From: CAVUMR01 sp963742715
GTDB taxonomy: Bacteria > Actinomycetota > Actinomycetes > Mycobacteriales > Micromonosporaceae
Reading direction: 5' to 3'
Assembly (NCBI GenBank): GCA_963742715.1
Contig: CAVUMR010000002.1
Span: forward strand, 2,790,001 to 2,854,000
Length of the DNA: 64,000 nucleotides
The position numbers and the translations under genes are program-made. A model generated the notes under the pieces. The model saw only the letters and a program-made list of their open reading frames with translations. It ran no database searches and was not told where the DNA came from. Shown one piece after another: positions 8,941 through 18,479 of this stretch. How positions within the stretch are numbered: the first letter of the stretch is position 1; the number at the start of each line of letters is the position of its first letter.

Positions 8941-9261
8941 TCAAGCCGCGGCGACCTGTTCGGTTGGGAGGACCCGGTCGAGCCGGGTTGCCCGAAGCAG
9001 GCGCGCGAACCTCGGCGGGGTACCCCGCAGTATCACCCGCCGCCCAGCCAGCGCTGCCCGGTGCTGCGTACCGACGAGAACACCGAGGCCGGTGGCATCG
9101 ATGGTCTCGACGGCGGACAGGTCGATGACGAGCACCCCTGAACCCGTGTCGACCGCGGCGTGTAGCCGCTCCCGGACATCGCTGACGCACAGGACGTCGA
9201 TCCGGCCGGTGAGCGTGACCAGGTCGGTCACTGCACACTGCGCTATCGCGGATCCGCCCAC
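8941..9261 (-). CDS. STAS-domain anti-anti-sigma factor
   Basis: A 106-residue single STAS domain of the SpoIIAA/RsbV type. The phosphorylation loop reads VETIDATGLGVLVG, so the residue at the phospho-acceptor position is Thr57, with Ala in front of it instead of the usual Ser. Such proteins bind anti-sigma kinases when unphosphorylated and so release an alternative sigma factor. No partner anti-sigma kinase or sigma gene is visible in the window, so this is an orphan. The gene ends right at the hairpin 8902-8938. Confidence 0.85.
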   Translation of the reverse strand: MGGSAIAQCAVTDLVTLTGRIDVLCVSDVRERLHAAVDTGSGVLVIDLSAVETIDATGLGVLVGTQHRAALAGRRVILRGTPPRFARLLRATRLDRVLPTEQVAAA

Positions 9262-9512
9262 GGTATCGCCCCCCGGATCTTCCGTTCTTAGCTGAGACGC
9301 TAGCCGCGGCGAAAAGGTTGCACAGCCGGGCTGGTGCCCTGAAATCTCTCAGGGTTTTCCCCCGTTCGCGTCATCCGGGCCGGCCGCCGCGCCTCGGCCG
9401 TACGGCCGACGTCCGGTCGGGTACCCGGGGTGGAGGCCGCCGTCGCCGGCCGCCCGGCCGGTACCGGCGGGCCGGTTGCACCGGCACGCCACGGATCCGC
9501 CAAGCTGCATCC

Positions 9513-10424
9513 ATGACCGAGGATGTGGCGATCCGGGTACGCGGCCTGCGCAAGACGTACCGGGACACGGTGGCGGTCGACGCGCTGGAGCTCGAGGTAC
9601 CGCGTGGCGAGGTGTTCGCGCTGCTCGGGCCGAACGGGGCCGGCAAGACCACCACCGTGGAGATGCTGGAGGGATTCCGGCGCCCGACCGCCGGCGAGGT
9701 ACAGGTGCTGGGCACCGATCCGCGGCACGCGGACCGGGCCTGGCGGGAGCGGATCGGCATCGTGCTGCAGTCCGCCGGGGAGTTCGACGAGCTGACCGTC
9801 GGCGAGGTGGTGCGCCACTTCGCGACGTACTACCCCGCCGCGGACGATCCCGACCGGGTGATCGAACAGGTGGGTCTGGCCGAGAAGGTGCGGTCCCGGG
9901 CCAAGAACCTGTCCGGCGGGCAGCGTCGCCGGCTGGACGTGGCGCTCGGCATCATCGGCCGGCCCGAGCTGCTGTTCCTGGACGAGCCCACTACCGGGTT
10001 CGACCCGGAGGCGCGCCGGGAGTTCTGGGAGCTGATCCGGACGCTGGCCGGCGGCGGTACCACGATCCTGCTCACCACCCACTACCTGCACGAGGCGGAA
10101 GCGCTCGCCGATCGCGTCGGCGTGCTGGTACGCGGACAACTGGCCGAGGTGGCGCCACCGGCCACGCTGGGCGGCCGGGCCACCCAGGCGACCGTGGTGG
10201 GTTGGACCGGGCCGGACGGGCAGCCGGACAGCGCGCGCACGGACGCCCCGACCAGGTTGGTGGCCGAGCTGAGCGAACGGTTCGGCGGGGAGGTGCCGGG
10301 GCTCACCGTGTCCCGCCCCACTTTGGAGGACGTGTACCTGTCGATGATCGGCGCCGGCGCGGACGGGACCCCGGCCGCGGCCGGCGACGGGATCGGCGCG
10401 GCCCGGGAAGAGGTGCAGGCGTGA
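9513..10424 (+). CDS. ABC-2 type transporter ATP-binding protein
   Basis: A 303-residue ABC ATPase: Walker A GPNGAGKT (residues 39-46), signature LSGGQ (133-137), Walker B LLFLDEP (about 154-160) and switch His in LLTTHYL. The C-terminal about 80 residues form the variable extension typical of drug/lipid exporter ATPases. The ATG at 9513 was chosen because homology starts there. The upstream in-frame region is low-complexity and not coding. It is translationally coupled (TGATG) with the permease gene that follows. The exported compound cannot be inferred. Confidence 0.9.
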   Translation: MTEDVAIRVRGLRKTYRDTVAVDALELEVPRGEVFALLGPNGAGKTTTVEMLEGFRRPTAGEVQVLGTDPRHADRAWRERIGIVLQSAGEFDELTVGEVVRHFATYYPAADDPDRVIEQVGLAEKVRSRAKNLSGGQRRRLDVALGIIGRPELLFLDEPTTGFDPEARREFWELIRTLAGGGTTILLTTHYLHEAEALADRVGVLVRGQLAEVAPPATLGGRATQATVVGWTGPDGQPDSARTDAPTRLVAELSERFGGEVPGLTVSRPTLEDVYLSMIGAGADGTPAAAGDGIGAAREEVQA

Positions 10425-11278
10425 TGGCGACCGAGACGACCCCCGCGACCGGGGCACGCGTGCCGGAGCGCCCGGCCGGCCGGCGGCGGTCCGTGCTGGC
10501 GATCGGTGCCCGGCGCGGCGGGCTCGAGCTGCGGCAGTTCCTCCGGGGCCGGGAGGAGGTCGTGTTCACGCTGGTGTTCCCGGTCCTGCTGCTGGCCATC
10601 TTCGGCGCGGTGTTCAGCGGGAAGATCGCCCCGGGCGTGACGTTCACCCAGTACTTCGTGGCCGGCATGATCGCGTCCGGCCTGATGTCGACCGGGTTCC
10701 AGGCGCTGGCCATCCAGATCCCGATGGAGCGCGACAAGGGCATCCTCAAGCGGCTGCTCGGTACCCCGATGCCCAAGACGTCGTACTTCCTGGGCAAGGT
10801 CATCCTGGTGCTGACGATCGCCGTGCTGGAGACCGCGGTGCTGGTCGCGATCGGGATCCTGTTCTTCGACGTGTCCGCGCCGGCCACGGCCGGCCGGTGG
10901 CTGACGTTCGGCTGGGTCGGACTGCTCGGCATCACCGCCTGCACGCTGTGCGGCATCGCGTTCTCGTCGGTCGCCCGCCGCGGCCGGTCCGCCCCCGCGG
11001 TGGTGACGCCGGTCGCGCTGGTACTCCAGTTCATCTCCGGGGTCTTCTTCGTGTACACCGACCTGCCGAGCTGGATGCAGCAGATCGCGGCGCTGTTCCC
11101 GCTCAAGTGGATGTGCCAGGGCATGCGCTCGGTGTTCCTGCCGGACGCGTTCGCCGGCCGCGAGGTGGCGCACCAGTGGGAGCTCGGCCGGGTCGCGCTG
11201 GTACTCGGCGCCTGGGTGATCGCGGGCCTGGTGCTGTGCGTGCTCACGTTCCGCTGGACCGAACGGGACGACGCCTGA
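10424..11278 (+). CDS. ABC-2 type transporter permease
   Basis: A 284-residue membrane protein with about six hydrophobic segments (about residues 40-60, 77-100, 120-145, 155-180, 190-210 and 255-277) and the ABC-2 hallmark PMERDKGILKRLLGTPMPK after the second segment. GTG at 10421 or ATG at 10424 could start translation. The ATG overlaps the TGA of the ATPase gene. It forms an exporter with the product of the preceding gene. Confidence 0.88.
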   Translation: MATETTPATGARVPERPAGRRRSVLAIGARRGGLELRQFLRGREEVVFTLVFPVLLLAIFGAVFSGKIAPGVTFTQYFVAGMIASGLMSTGFQALAIQIPMERDKGILKRLLGTPMPKTSYFLGKVILVLTIAVLETAVLVAIGILFFDVSAPATAGRWLTFGWVGLLGITACTLCGIAFSSVARRGRSAPAVVTPVALVLQFISGVFFVYTDLPSWMQQIAALFPLKWMCQGMRSVFLPDAFAGREVAHQWELGRVALVLGAWVIAGLVLCVLTFRWTERDDA

Positions 11279-11323
11279 CCCGGCCGTCGGCGCGGCCGCC
11301 CGACGACCAGGGCGACCTGCCCG

Positions 11324-11476
11324 CCGGCCACACGTAACGGGCGGCCACGCGTAACGGGCGGCCACGCGGAACGGGCGGCCACGCGGAACGGGCGGCCACG
11401 CGGAACGGGCGGCCACGCGGAACGGGCGGCCACGCGGAACGGGTGGCCACGCGTAACGGGCGGCCACGCGTAACCG
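11324..11476. repeat. 17-bp minisatellite, nine units
   Basis: Nine head-to-tail units with consensus GCGGCCACGCGGAACGG run from 11324 to 11476. Five central units (11358-11442) are identical. Flanking units have GTAACGG instead of GGAACGG, and the outer units carry one or two further changes. The array fills the gap between the ABC permease and the promoter of the MFS gene. 17 bp is not a multiple of three, and the array is not translated in any supported gene. Confidence 0.95.
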
Positions 11477-11500
11477 GGGAAGATGGACGTCGGACCGACG

Positions 11501-11536
11501 TTGCACTGACGCCTCTAGTGATGTCACTATGACGTC
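11501..11536 (+). promoter_or_regulatory. Promoter with overlapping palindromic operator (copy 1, MFS gene)
   Basis: A -35-like TTGCAC (11501-11506) and -10-like CACTAT (11525-11530) are separated by 18 bp. The imperfect palindrome GATGTCACTATGACGTC (11520-11536) covers the -10 region. About 32 of 40 positions match the site at 16463-16498, where the same palindrome occurs with one change. The position over the -10 element fits a repressor. No regulator gene is adjacent. Confidence 0.6.
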
Positions 11537-11553
11537 TCACTGGGGGTGTCACA

Positions 11554-12954
11554 GTGATGCGATGGCGTCAGCTCGAGCTGCTCCGGCAGCGGAACGTCGG
11601 TCTGCTCTGGTTCGCCGGGCTCATCTCGTACATCGGCGACTGGATGCTCGGCATCGCGCTGCCGATCTACATGCTCCGGCTGACCGGCTCGACGCTGGCG
11701 ATGAGCGTGGTCGTGTTCGCCGGGGTGGCGCCGCAGGTGCTGTTCGGCTCGGTGGCCGGCGTGTTCGTCGACCGGTGGGACCGGCGACGCACGATGGTCG
11801 TCGCGAGCGCGTTGCAGGCCGCGACCCTGGTACCGCTGGTCGCGGTGCACTCGGCCGACCAGTTGTGGCTGGTCGCCGCGGTGGCCTTCGCCGAATCCAG
11901 CCTCGGCCAGCTCTTCGCCCCGGCGGAGAACGCGCTGCTCCCCCGGCTGGTACCGGCGGATCGGCTGTACGCGGCCAACGCGCTCAACTCGCTGAACAAC
12001 ACCCTCGCCCGGCTGCTCGGACCCGCGGTGGGCGGGCTCGCCGCGGTCACGCTCGGGCTGGCCGGGGTGGCCGTGCTCGATGCCGTGACCTTCCTCGTGG
12101 CGGCCCTGCTGATCAGCCGGATCACCGGCCGGTACACGGCAACTGACGCGCCCGCGACCGGTGCGGCTCCGGACCCTGTTCCCGCCGCGGTCCCGGCCCC
12201 CGGCACCGCCGTCGACGCGGTCGGTGGGGCTGCCGCCGACCCGGTCGGTACGACCGGCGGCGCGGCCGGCGGCGCGGCCGGCGGGGCGACCGGCCCGTGG
12301 CGGAACGCGGTCACCGAGTGGCTGGCCGGACTGCGGACGATCATGCGGGACCGGACGCTGCGGGCCATCTTCCTGTTCACCGCGATCACCTCCGTCGGCG
12401 AAGGCGTCATGGGTGTGTTGATGGTGGTGTACGTGATCCGGCTGCTCGACGGGGGCGCGCAGCAGCTCGGCTGGCTGATGTCCGCGCAGGCGGTGGGCGG
12501 GCTCATCGGTGGGCTGGCCGCCGGCTGGATCAGTCCGACGGCCCGACCCGCGCGGCTGATCGGGATCGCCACGATCGTCTTCGGCGCGATCGACCTGGCG
12601 ATCTTCAACTATCCGCGGGTGGGTACCGGAATCCTGCCGGTGATCGTCCTGTTCGTGCTGGTCGGCGTACCGGGCATCATCCTCGGTACCGGCCTGATGA
12701 CGCTGCTGCAGAGCGCGGTGTCCGACGGCTTCCGCGGCCGCGTGTTCGGCGCGTACGGCACCACCGAGTCGCTGCTCAAGCTGGTCGGTACGGCGCTCGC
12801 CGGTCTACTCGGCGACCAGCTCGGCGCGATGACCATGCTGAACGTGCAGGGCTTCGGGTACGTTCTCGCCGGCCTGATGGTGCTGGTGCTGTTGCGCGCC
12901 ACCGTGGCGGCGGTACCCCCGCGACCGGCCGTCCCCGCCGGTCAGCTGTCGTAG
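11554..12954 (+). CDS. MFS transporter (drug-exporter type)
   Basis: A 466-residue MFS protein with the standard two halves: six helices, a loop, six helices. The start FAGLISYIGDWMLGIALPIY and the loop motif VDRWDRRRTMV between helices 2 and 3 are typical of the MFS_3/enterobactin-exporter-like group. The central loop (about residues 195-250) is unusually long and low-complexity, with Ala/Gly/Pro and repeated GGAAG. GTG at 11554 lies seven bases after GGGGG; ATG at 11557 is an alternative. It has its own promoter/operator and ends 13 bases into the convergent dehydrogenase gene. Confidence 0.85.
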   Translation: MMRWRQLELLRQRNVGLLWFAGLISYIGDWMLGIALPIYMLRLTGSTLAMSVVVFAGVAPQVLFGSVAGVFVDRWDRRRTMVVASALQAATLVPLVAVHSADQLWLVAAVAFAESSLGQLFAPAENALLPRLVPADRLYAANALNSLNNTLARLLGPAVGGLAAVTLGLAGVAVLDAVTFLVAALLISRITGRYTATDAPATGAAPDPVPAAVPAPGTAVDAVGGAAADPVGTTGGAAGGAAGGATGPWRNAVTEWLAGLRTIMRDRTLRAIFLFTAITSVGEGVMGVLMVVYVIRLLDGGAQQLGWLMSAQAVGGLIGGLAAGWISPTARPARLIGIATIVFGAIDLAIFNYPRVGTGILPVIVLFVLVGVPGIILGTGLMTLLQSAVSDGFRGRVFGAYGTTESLLKLVGTALAGLLGDQLGAMTMLNVQGFGYVLAGLMVLVLLRATVAAVPPRPAVPAGQLS

Positions 12955-13799
12955 GAGTAGAAGCCCTGCCCGACCTTGCGGCCGAGATCGCCGGCGGTCA
13001 CCATCCGCTGCAGCAGCTCCGGCGGGTTGAACTTCGGGTCCTTGGTCTCGCTGTAGATGTTGCTGGCCGCGTGCAGCAGGATGTCCAGACCGGTCAGGTC
13101 GGTGGTGGCGAGCGGGCCCATGACGTGCCCGAAACCGAGCTTGCAGGCCGTGTCGAGGTCTTCCGCGCTCACCACGCCGCTCTCCACCAGCGCGACCGCT
13201 TCCATCACGAACGCGCAGATCAGTCGCGTGGTGACAAAGCCGGCCACGTCCCGGTTGACGACCACACAGGTCTTGCCGGCTTCCTCGGCGAAGGTACGGG
13301 CCCGGGCCAGCGTCTCGTCGCTGGTCTTGTACCCCCGGACCAGCTCACAGAGCTTCATCATCGGTACCGGAGAAAAGAAGTGCGTACCGACGACGGACTC
13401 GGGTCGTTCGGTGACAGCCGCGATCTGGGTGACCGGGATGGCCGAGGTGTTGGTGGCCAGCACGGCGTCGGCCTTGCACGCCCGGTCGAGTACGCGGAAC
13501 ACCTCGTGCTTCACGTCGATCTGTTCGAACACCGCCTCGACCACCACATCGGCATCGGCGGCCGCTTCCTCGATGTCGGTCGTGACGGTGATCCGGGCCA
13601 GCGCCGCCTCGGCGTCCGCGGCGGTGATCGCACCCTTGTCGGCGAACTTTCCGAGCGAGCGCCGGATCGCGTTGAGACCGCGCTCGAGCGCCTGGTCGTT
13701 GAGGTCCCGCATGGCAACCTGCCAGCCGGCCCCGGCCGCCACCTGGGCGATACCGGAGCCCATCAGACCAGCGCCGATGACCGCGAGTCGACCCGCCAT
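12942..13799 (-). CDS. 3-hydroxybutyryl-CoA / 3-hydroxyacyl-CoA dehydrogenase
   Basis: A 285-residue NAD(P)-dependent dehydrogenase of the Hbd/FadB2/PaaH type, interconverting 3-hydroxyacyl-CoA and 3-oxoacyl-CoA. The Rossmann motif GAGLMGSG is at residues 9-16. The catalytic His140 lies in GTHFFSPVP, and the C-terminal dimerisation domain ends with LGRKVGQGFYSY. The ATG at 13799 follows GGGAG at good spacing. The longer upstream frame has no homology. It could act in the ethylmalonyl-CoA pathway or in storage-polymer or fatty-acid metabolism. The 3' end overlaps the MFS gene tail by 13 bases (convergent). Confidence 0.92.
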   Translation of the reverse strand: MAGRLAVIGAGLMGSGIAQVAAGAGWQVAMRDLNDQALERGLNAIRRSLGKFADKGAITAADAEAALARITVTTDIEEAAADADVVVEAVFEQIDVKHEVFRVLDRACKADAVLATNTSAIPVTQIAAVTERPESVVGTHFFSPVPMMKLCELVRGYKTSDETLARARTFAEEAGKTCVVVNRDVAGFVTTRLICAFVMEAVALVESGVVSAEDLDTACKLGFGHVMGPLATTDLTGLDILLHAASNIYSETKDPKFNPPELLQRMVTAGDLGRKVGQGFYSYDS

Positions 13800-13959
13800 C
13801 GTTCTCCCTCTCCGGTTGAACTGCTCCAGTGCGGATTCCGTCACCTGGGACGGGGAGCCCGGCAGGGGCGCCACCGCTCCTCCGGCCGAACCTTAGCGGC
13901 AACCGAACCCGGCGCCGCGGGCCGGTGCGCCAGCCGTCGTCACCTGTCAGACTGGCCAC

Positions 13960-14388
13960 GTGATGGCCATGGGCATCGTCGTCGCGTTCGCCGTGGTTGC
14001 CGGCCTCGCGCTGGTGCTGCGCTGGACCTTCGGCAGTGACCTGCCGAGTGACCAGGCCCGGCACGAGCGCACCGACCAGGCCGGCAGCTCGGCCACCCCG
14101 ACCGCCCGGCCCACCTCGACCGCGGGTTCGGGCAGCCGGGCGTTGCCCCGGGCCCACCCGGCCGGCCGCCGGGCCGCTCGGGCGGCCGGTACCGAGGACG
14201 ACCGGTTCGGACTGCTGCGCACCGTGACGGTGGTGGCCGACGCCGCGGCGGCCGAGCCACTCCGCGAGGTGCTGTCCGACGCGGGCATCCGGTCCACCAC
14301 CGGCGCCGGGCGCAACGGCGGGGTGCGGGTGCTGGTGTTCGAGCAGGACCTGGACCGGGCCCGCCGCCTCACCGGCTCCGCCCAGTAG
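13960..14388 (+). CDS. Membrane-anchored protein with a DUF2007-like domain
   Basis: This protein of about 142 residues (GTG 13960; ATG at 13963 and 13969 are alternatives) has one N-terminal membrane helix (residues 4-24). A Thr/Ser/Pro/Arg-rich linker follows, then a C-terminal alpha-beta domain of about 60 residues with RTVTVVADAAAAEPLREVLS and RVLVFEQDLDRARRL. This domain resembles the small DUF2007 fold. The resemblance is by pattern only. It is placed convergently to murA. Function unknown. Confidence 0.55.
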   Translation: MMAMGIVVAFAVVAGLALVLRWTFGSDLPSDQARHERTDQAGSSATPTARPTSTAGSGSRALPRAHPAGRRAARAAGTEDDRFGLLRTVTVVADAAAAEPLREVLSDAGIRSTTGAGRNGGVRVLVFEQDLDRARRLTGSAQ

Positions 14389-14459
14389 CGCGCCTCCCCT
14401 GCCAGCCGACCCCACAGCGCCACCGTGATCCGCCGCGCCAGCTAAGGGTCCCCGGCGGG

Positions 14460-15761
14460 TCAGATCTCGAACCGCTCCTCCGGCGCGACGGCCCGCTCGA
14501 CGGTCGCGCCGAGCGCGCGCAGATCCTCGACCAGACCCGGATAACCACGATCGATGTGGTGTACGTGGCTCACCTCCGTCACCCCGTCCGCGCACAACCC
14601 GGCCATCACCAGACCGGCTCCGGCGCGGATGTCGCTGGCCCGTACCGGCGCGCTGGACAACCGCTCCCGCCCGCGTACCACGGCGTGGTGCCCGTCGGTA
14701 CGGATCTCCGCGCCGAGCCGGGACATCTCGTTCACGAACATGAACCGTCCGTCGAAGATGTTCTCGGTAATCAACGAGGCTCCATCGCTCACCGACGCGA
14801 GCCCGATGGCCATCGGCAGCAGGTCGGTCGCGAAGCCCGGGAACGGGAGCGTCACGACGTCGACCGCGGACGGCCGGCGGTGCATCCGTACCCGGAAACC
14901 GGGCCCGGGGTGATCGGCGGAGTCGCCGGCCGGCAACCAGTCCACGGTGCCGCCGGCGCTGCCGAGCTTGTCCAGGGCGATCTCCAGGTAGCTCGGCTCG
15001 ACCCCGCGTACGGTGACGTCTCCCCTGGTCATCACCGCGCCGAAAGCCCAGGTACCGGCCACGATCCGGTCCCCGACGGTGCTGTGCCGGGTGGGGTTGA
15101 GCGTGTCCACGCCCTCCACCTCGATGGTCGAGGTACCGGCGCCGGACACCCGCGCGCCCATCGCGTTGAGCATCGCCGCCAGGTCGGTGATCTCCGGCTC
15201 GCGCGCCGCGTTGTCGATCACCGAGGTGCCCTTGGCCAGTACGGCGGCCATCAGGATGTTCTCGGTGGCGCCCACGCTCGGGAAGTCCAACCAGATGGTG
15301 GCACCGCGCAGTCGGGCGGCCCGGGCGATCACGAACCCGTGCTCGCCGGAGATCTCCGCGCCCATCCGGGCCAGCCCGGCGACGTGCATGTCCAACCCGC
15401 GGGAGCCGATCGCGTCGCCGCCAGGATGGGCCACCCGGACGTACCCGCGCCGGGCCAGCAGTGGTCCGAGTACGCAGATGGAGGCGCGCAACCGGCGGAC
15501 CAGGTCGTAGTCGGCCTCGGTGCCCGGTTCGGCGGGCGCGTCGATGGTGATCGCGTTGCCCTCGGCGCTGACCGCGCAGCCCAGCCGGCGGAGCACCTCG
15601 GCCATGATCGCGATGTCGGTGATCATGGGCGCGTTGTCGATGACGGTACGACCCTCGGCCAGCAGTGCCGCGGCCATCAGCTTGAGCGCGCTGTTCTTGG
15701 CGCCGCTCACCGTCACGGTGCCGTCCAACCGGGCACCACCGGTGACCCGGATCAGCTCCAC
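14460..15761 (-). CDS. murA: UDP-N-acetylglucosamine 1-carboxyvinyltransferase (MurA) with Asp at the catalytic Cys position
   Basis: A 433-residue enolpyruvyl transferase that catalyses the first committed step of peptidoglycan synthesis (PEP + UDP-GlcNAc). GTG at 15761 starts the homology with ELIRVTGGARLDG. KNSALK near the N-terminus is the substrate-binding Lys/Asn motif. The loop that normally carries the PEP-binding Cys reads HPGGDAIG, giving Asp116. The same Cys-to-Asp change in M. tuberculosis MurA causes natural fosfomycin resistance. The adenosyltransferase gene is divergent upstream, the same pairing as Rv1314c/Rv1315. Confidence 0.95.
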   Translation of the reverse strand: MELIRVTGGARLDGTVTVSGAKNSALKLMAAALLAEGRTVIDNAPMITDIAIMAEVLRRLGCAVSAEGNAITIDAPAEPGTEADYDLVRRLRASICVLGPLLARRGYVRVAHPGGDAIGSRGLDMHVAGLARMGAEISGEHGFVIARAARLRGATIWLDFPSVGATENILMAAVLAKGTSVIDNAAREPEITDLAAMLNAMGARVSGAGTSTIEVEGVDTLNPTRHSTVGDRIVAGTWAFGAVMTRGDVTVRGVEPSYLEIALDKLGSAGGTVDWLPAGDSADHPGPGFRVRMHRRPSAVDVVTLPFPGFATDLLPMAIGLASVSDGASLITENIFDGRFMFVNEMSRLGAEIRTDGHHAVVRGRERLSSAPVRASDIRAGAGLVMAGLCADGVTEVSHVHHIDRGYPGLVEDLRALGATVERAVAPEERFEI

Positions 15762-15867
15762 GCCGGCAATCGTATGGGTCCGGCCTGGTACCCGGGCCAC
15801 CGGTCGCGCCGCGGCCGCCCTACCGGCGCCGGACGGAACTGTCGGATCCGGCCCGTACGCTGGCCGC

Positions 15868-16440
15868 GTGGCTGTACACCTGACCCGCATCTATACCAAG
15901 ACCGGCGATGCCGGCTCCACCGCTCTGGGCGACGGAAGCCGGGTGCCGAAAACCCATCCACGCATCACCGCGTACGCCGACTCGGACGAGACCAACGCGG
16001 CGATCGGTCTCGCCATCGCCCTGGGCGGACTGCCGGCGGACGTCGTCGACGTGTTGACCCAGGTGCAGAACGACCTGTTCGACGTCGGCGCGGACCTGTG
16101 CAACCCGGAGTCCGACGACCCGCCGTATCCGCCGTTGCGCGTCACCGAGGACTACGTGACCCGGCTCGAGGGCTGGTGCGACGAGTTCAACGAACGGCTG
16201 ACCAAGCTCGACTCGTTCATCCTGCCGGGCGGTACCCCGGGCGCCGCCCTGCTGCACCAGGCGCGGGTGGTGTCCCGGCGCGCGGAGCGGTCGATCTGGG
16301 CCCTGCTGGAGGTCGACGCGGAGCACACCGGCGTCCTGCCGGCGAAGTACCTGAACCGGCTGTCCGATCTGCTGTTCATCCTGTCCCGGGTGGCGAACCC
16401 CGGCGGGGACGTGCTGTGGCGACCGGGTGGGGACCGGTGA
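15868..16440 (+). CDS. Cob(I)yrinic acid a,c-diamide / cob(I)alamin adenosyltransferase, PduO type
   Basis: A 190-residue PduO-type ATP:corrinoid adenosyltransferase. The N-terminal ATP-binding segment has TRIYTKTGDAGSTALGDGSR, followed by TAYADSDETNAAIG and a C-terminal helix bundle with RRAERSIWALLE and KYLNRLSDLLFILSR. It converts cob(I)alamin to adenosylcobalamin in the cytoplasm, the cofactor required by the MeaA mutase at 6639-8636. GTG at 15868 lacks an obvious ribosome binding site, so a near-leaderless transcript is possible. It is divergent to murA. Confidence 0.93.
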   Translation: MAVHLTRIYTKTGDAGSTALGDGSRVPKTHPRITAYADSDETNAAIGLAIALGGLPADVVDVLTQVQNDLFDVGADLCNPESDDPPYPPLRVTEDYVTRLEGWCDEFNERLTKLDSFILPGGTPGAALLHQARVVSRRAERSIWALLEVDAEHTGVLPAKYLNRLSDLLFILSRVANPGGDVLWRPGGDR

Positions 16441-16462
16441 AAGCACTCCGCACTCTCAGGCG

Positions 16463-16498
16463 TTGCGCTGACGTCACTTCCGATGTCATTATGACGTC
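16463..16498 (+). promoter_or_regulatory. Promoter with overlapping palindromic operator (copy 2, ABC exporter)
   Basis: TTGCGC (16463-16468), an 18-bp spacer and CATTAT (16487-16492) form a likely promoter. The palindrome GATGTCATTATGACGTC (16482-16498) overlaps the -10. Extra half-sites lie at 16469-16477 (CTGACGTCA) and 16503-16509 (GATGTCA). The arrangement is nearly the same as at 11501-11536 upstream of the MFS gene. Confidence 0.6.
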
Positions 16499-16585
16499 TG
16501 GCGATGTCACGGGTGAAATCCATGGCCGCCGATTGGTACCGGCGGCTACCGTTCTGGCTGATGACTGACGTATTGCGGGGGGAGC

Positions 16586-17592
<1,007 letters not shown>

Positions 17593-17593
<1 letters not shown>

Positions 17594-18396
17594 TGACCGC
17601 ACTGACCTATGTGATCACCGACGGCGCGGTGGTCGCCAAGCGAAACCTGATCAAGATCAAGCGCATCCCGGATCTGCTGATCTTCACGCTGATCCAGCCC
17701 ATCATGTTCGTGCTGCTGTTCGCGTACGTGTTCGGCGGTGCCATCAACGTTCCCGGGGTCAACTACCGGGAGTACCTGATGGCCGGCATCTTCGTACAGA
17801 CGGTGGCCTTCGGCGCGGGCATCACTGCCATCGGGCTGGCCGACGACCTGCAGAAGGGCATCATCGACCGGTTCCGCTCGCTGCCGATGTCGCGCAGTGC
17901 GGTGCTGGTCGGCCGTACCACCAGCGACCTGGTGAACAACATCATCGTGGTCATCGTGATGTCCCTGTGCGGGCTGCTGGTCGGGTGGCGGATCCGGGAC
18001 GGTGTGCTCGAAGCCGCCGCCGGGTTCGGACTGATCCTGTTGTTCGCCTACGCGATGAGCTACATCGCGGCGACCATCGGGCTGTCCGTACGCAGCGTGG
18101 AGGTGGCGCAGAGCGCCGGCCTGATCTGGATGTTCCCGTTGACGTTCCTGTCCAACGCGTTCATCCCGACGAACACGCTGCCCGGCTGGCTGCGTCCGGT
18201 CGCGGACTGGAACCCGGTCAGCTCGGTCATCCTCGCCAGCCGTGATCTGTTCGGCAACGCGCCGGCAGGTCTGGCCCGGGGCACCGGGTTCCCGGCCGAG
18301 CACCCGGCTCTGCTCGCGTTGCTGTGGTCGCTCGGGATCCTGGCGATCTTCGTACCGCTGGCGATCAGCCGGTACCGCAGCGCCGCCGCCCGCTGA
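17593..18396 (+). CDS. DrrB-type ABC transporter permease
   Basis: A 267-residue ABC-2 permease with six membrane helices. It contains NLIKIKRIPDLLIFTLIQP before helix 1, FGGAINVPGVNYREYLMAG after it, and GIIDRFRSLPMSRSAVLVGR in the coupling region, all typical of DrrB. It pairs with the ATPase immediately upstream. This gene pair lies between DUF2550 and the adenosyltransferase gene, a place where M. tuberculosis has no transporter. It therefore looks inserted into an otherwise conserved neighbourhood. Confidence 0.92.
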
Positions 18397-18479
18397 AGGC
18401 GCCGGCCGCGCTGAGCGTTCGGTCGCTCCCGCGCGCTGAGTCGCTGGCCGAGTTTGCGCGGTGAGCGCTGAGCCGCTGG

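Noticed and set aside
11324..11476. Possible CRISPR array
   Set aside because: The 17-bp units are directly adjacent without unique spacers, so this is a minisatellite. The same holds for the arrays at 47302, 48326 and 60169.
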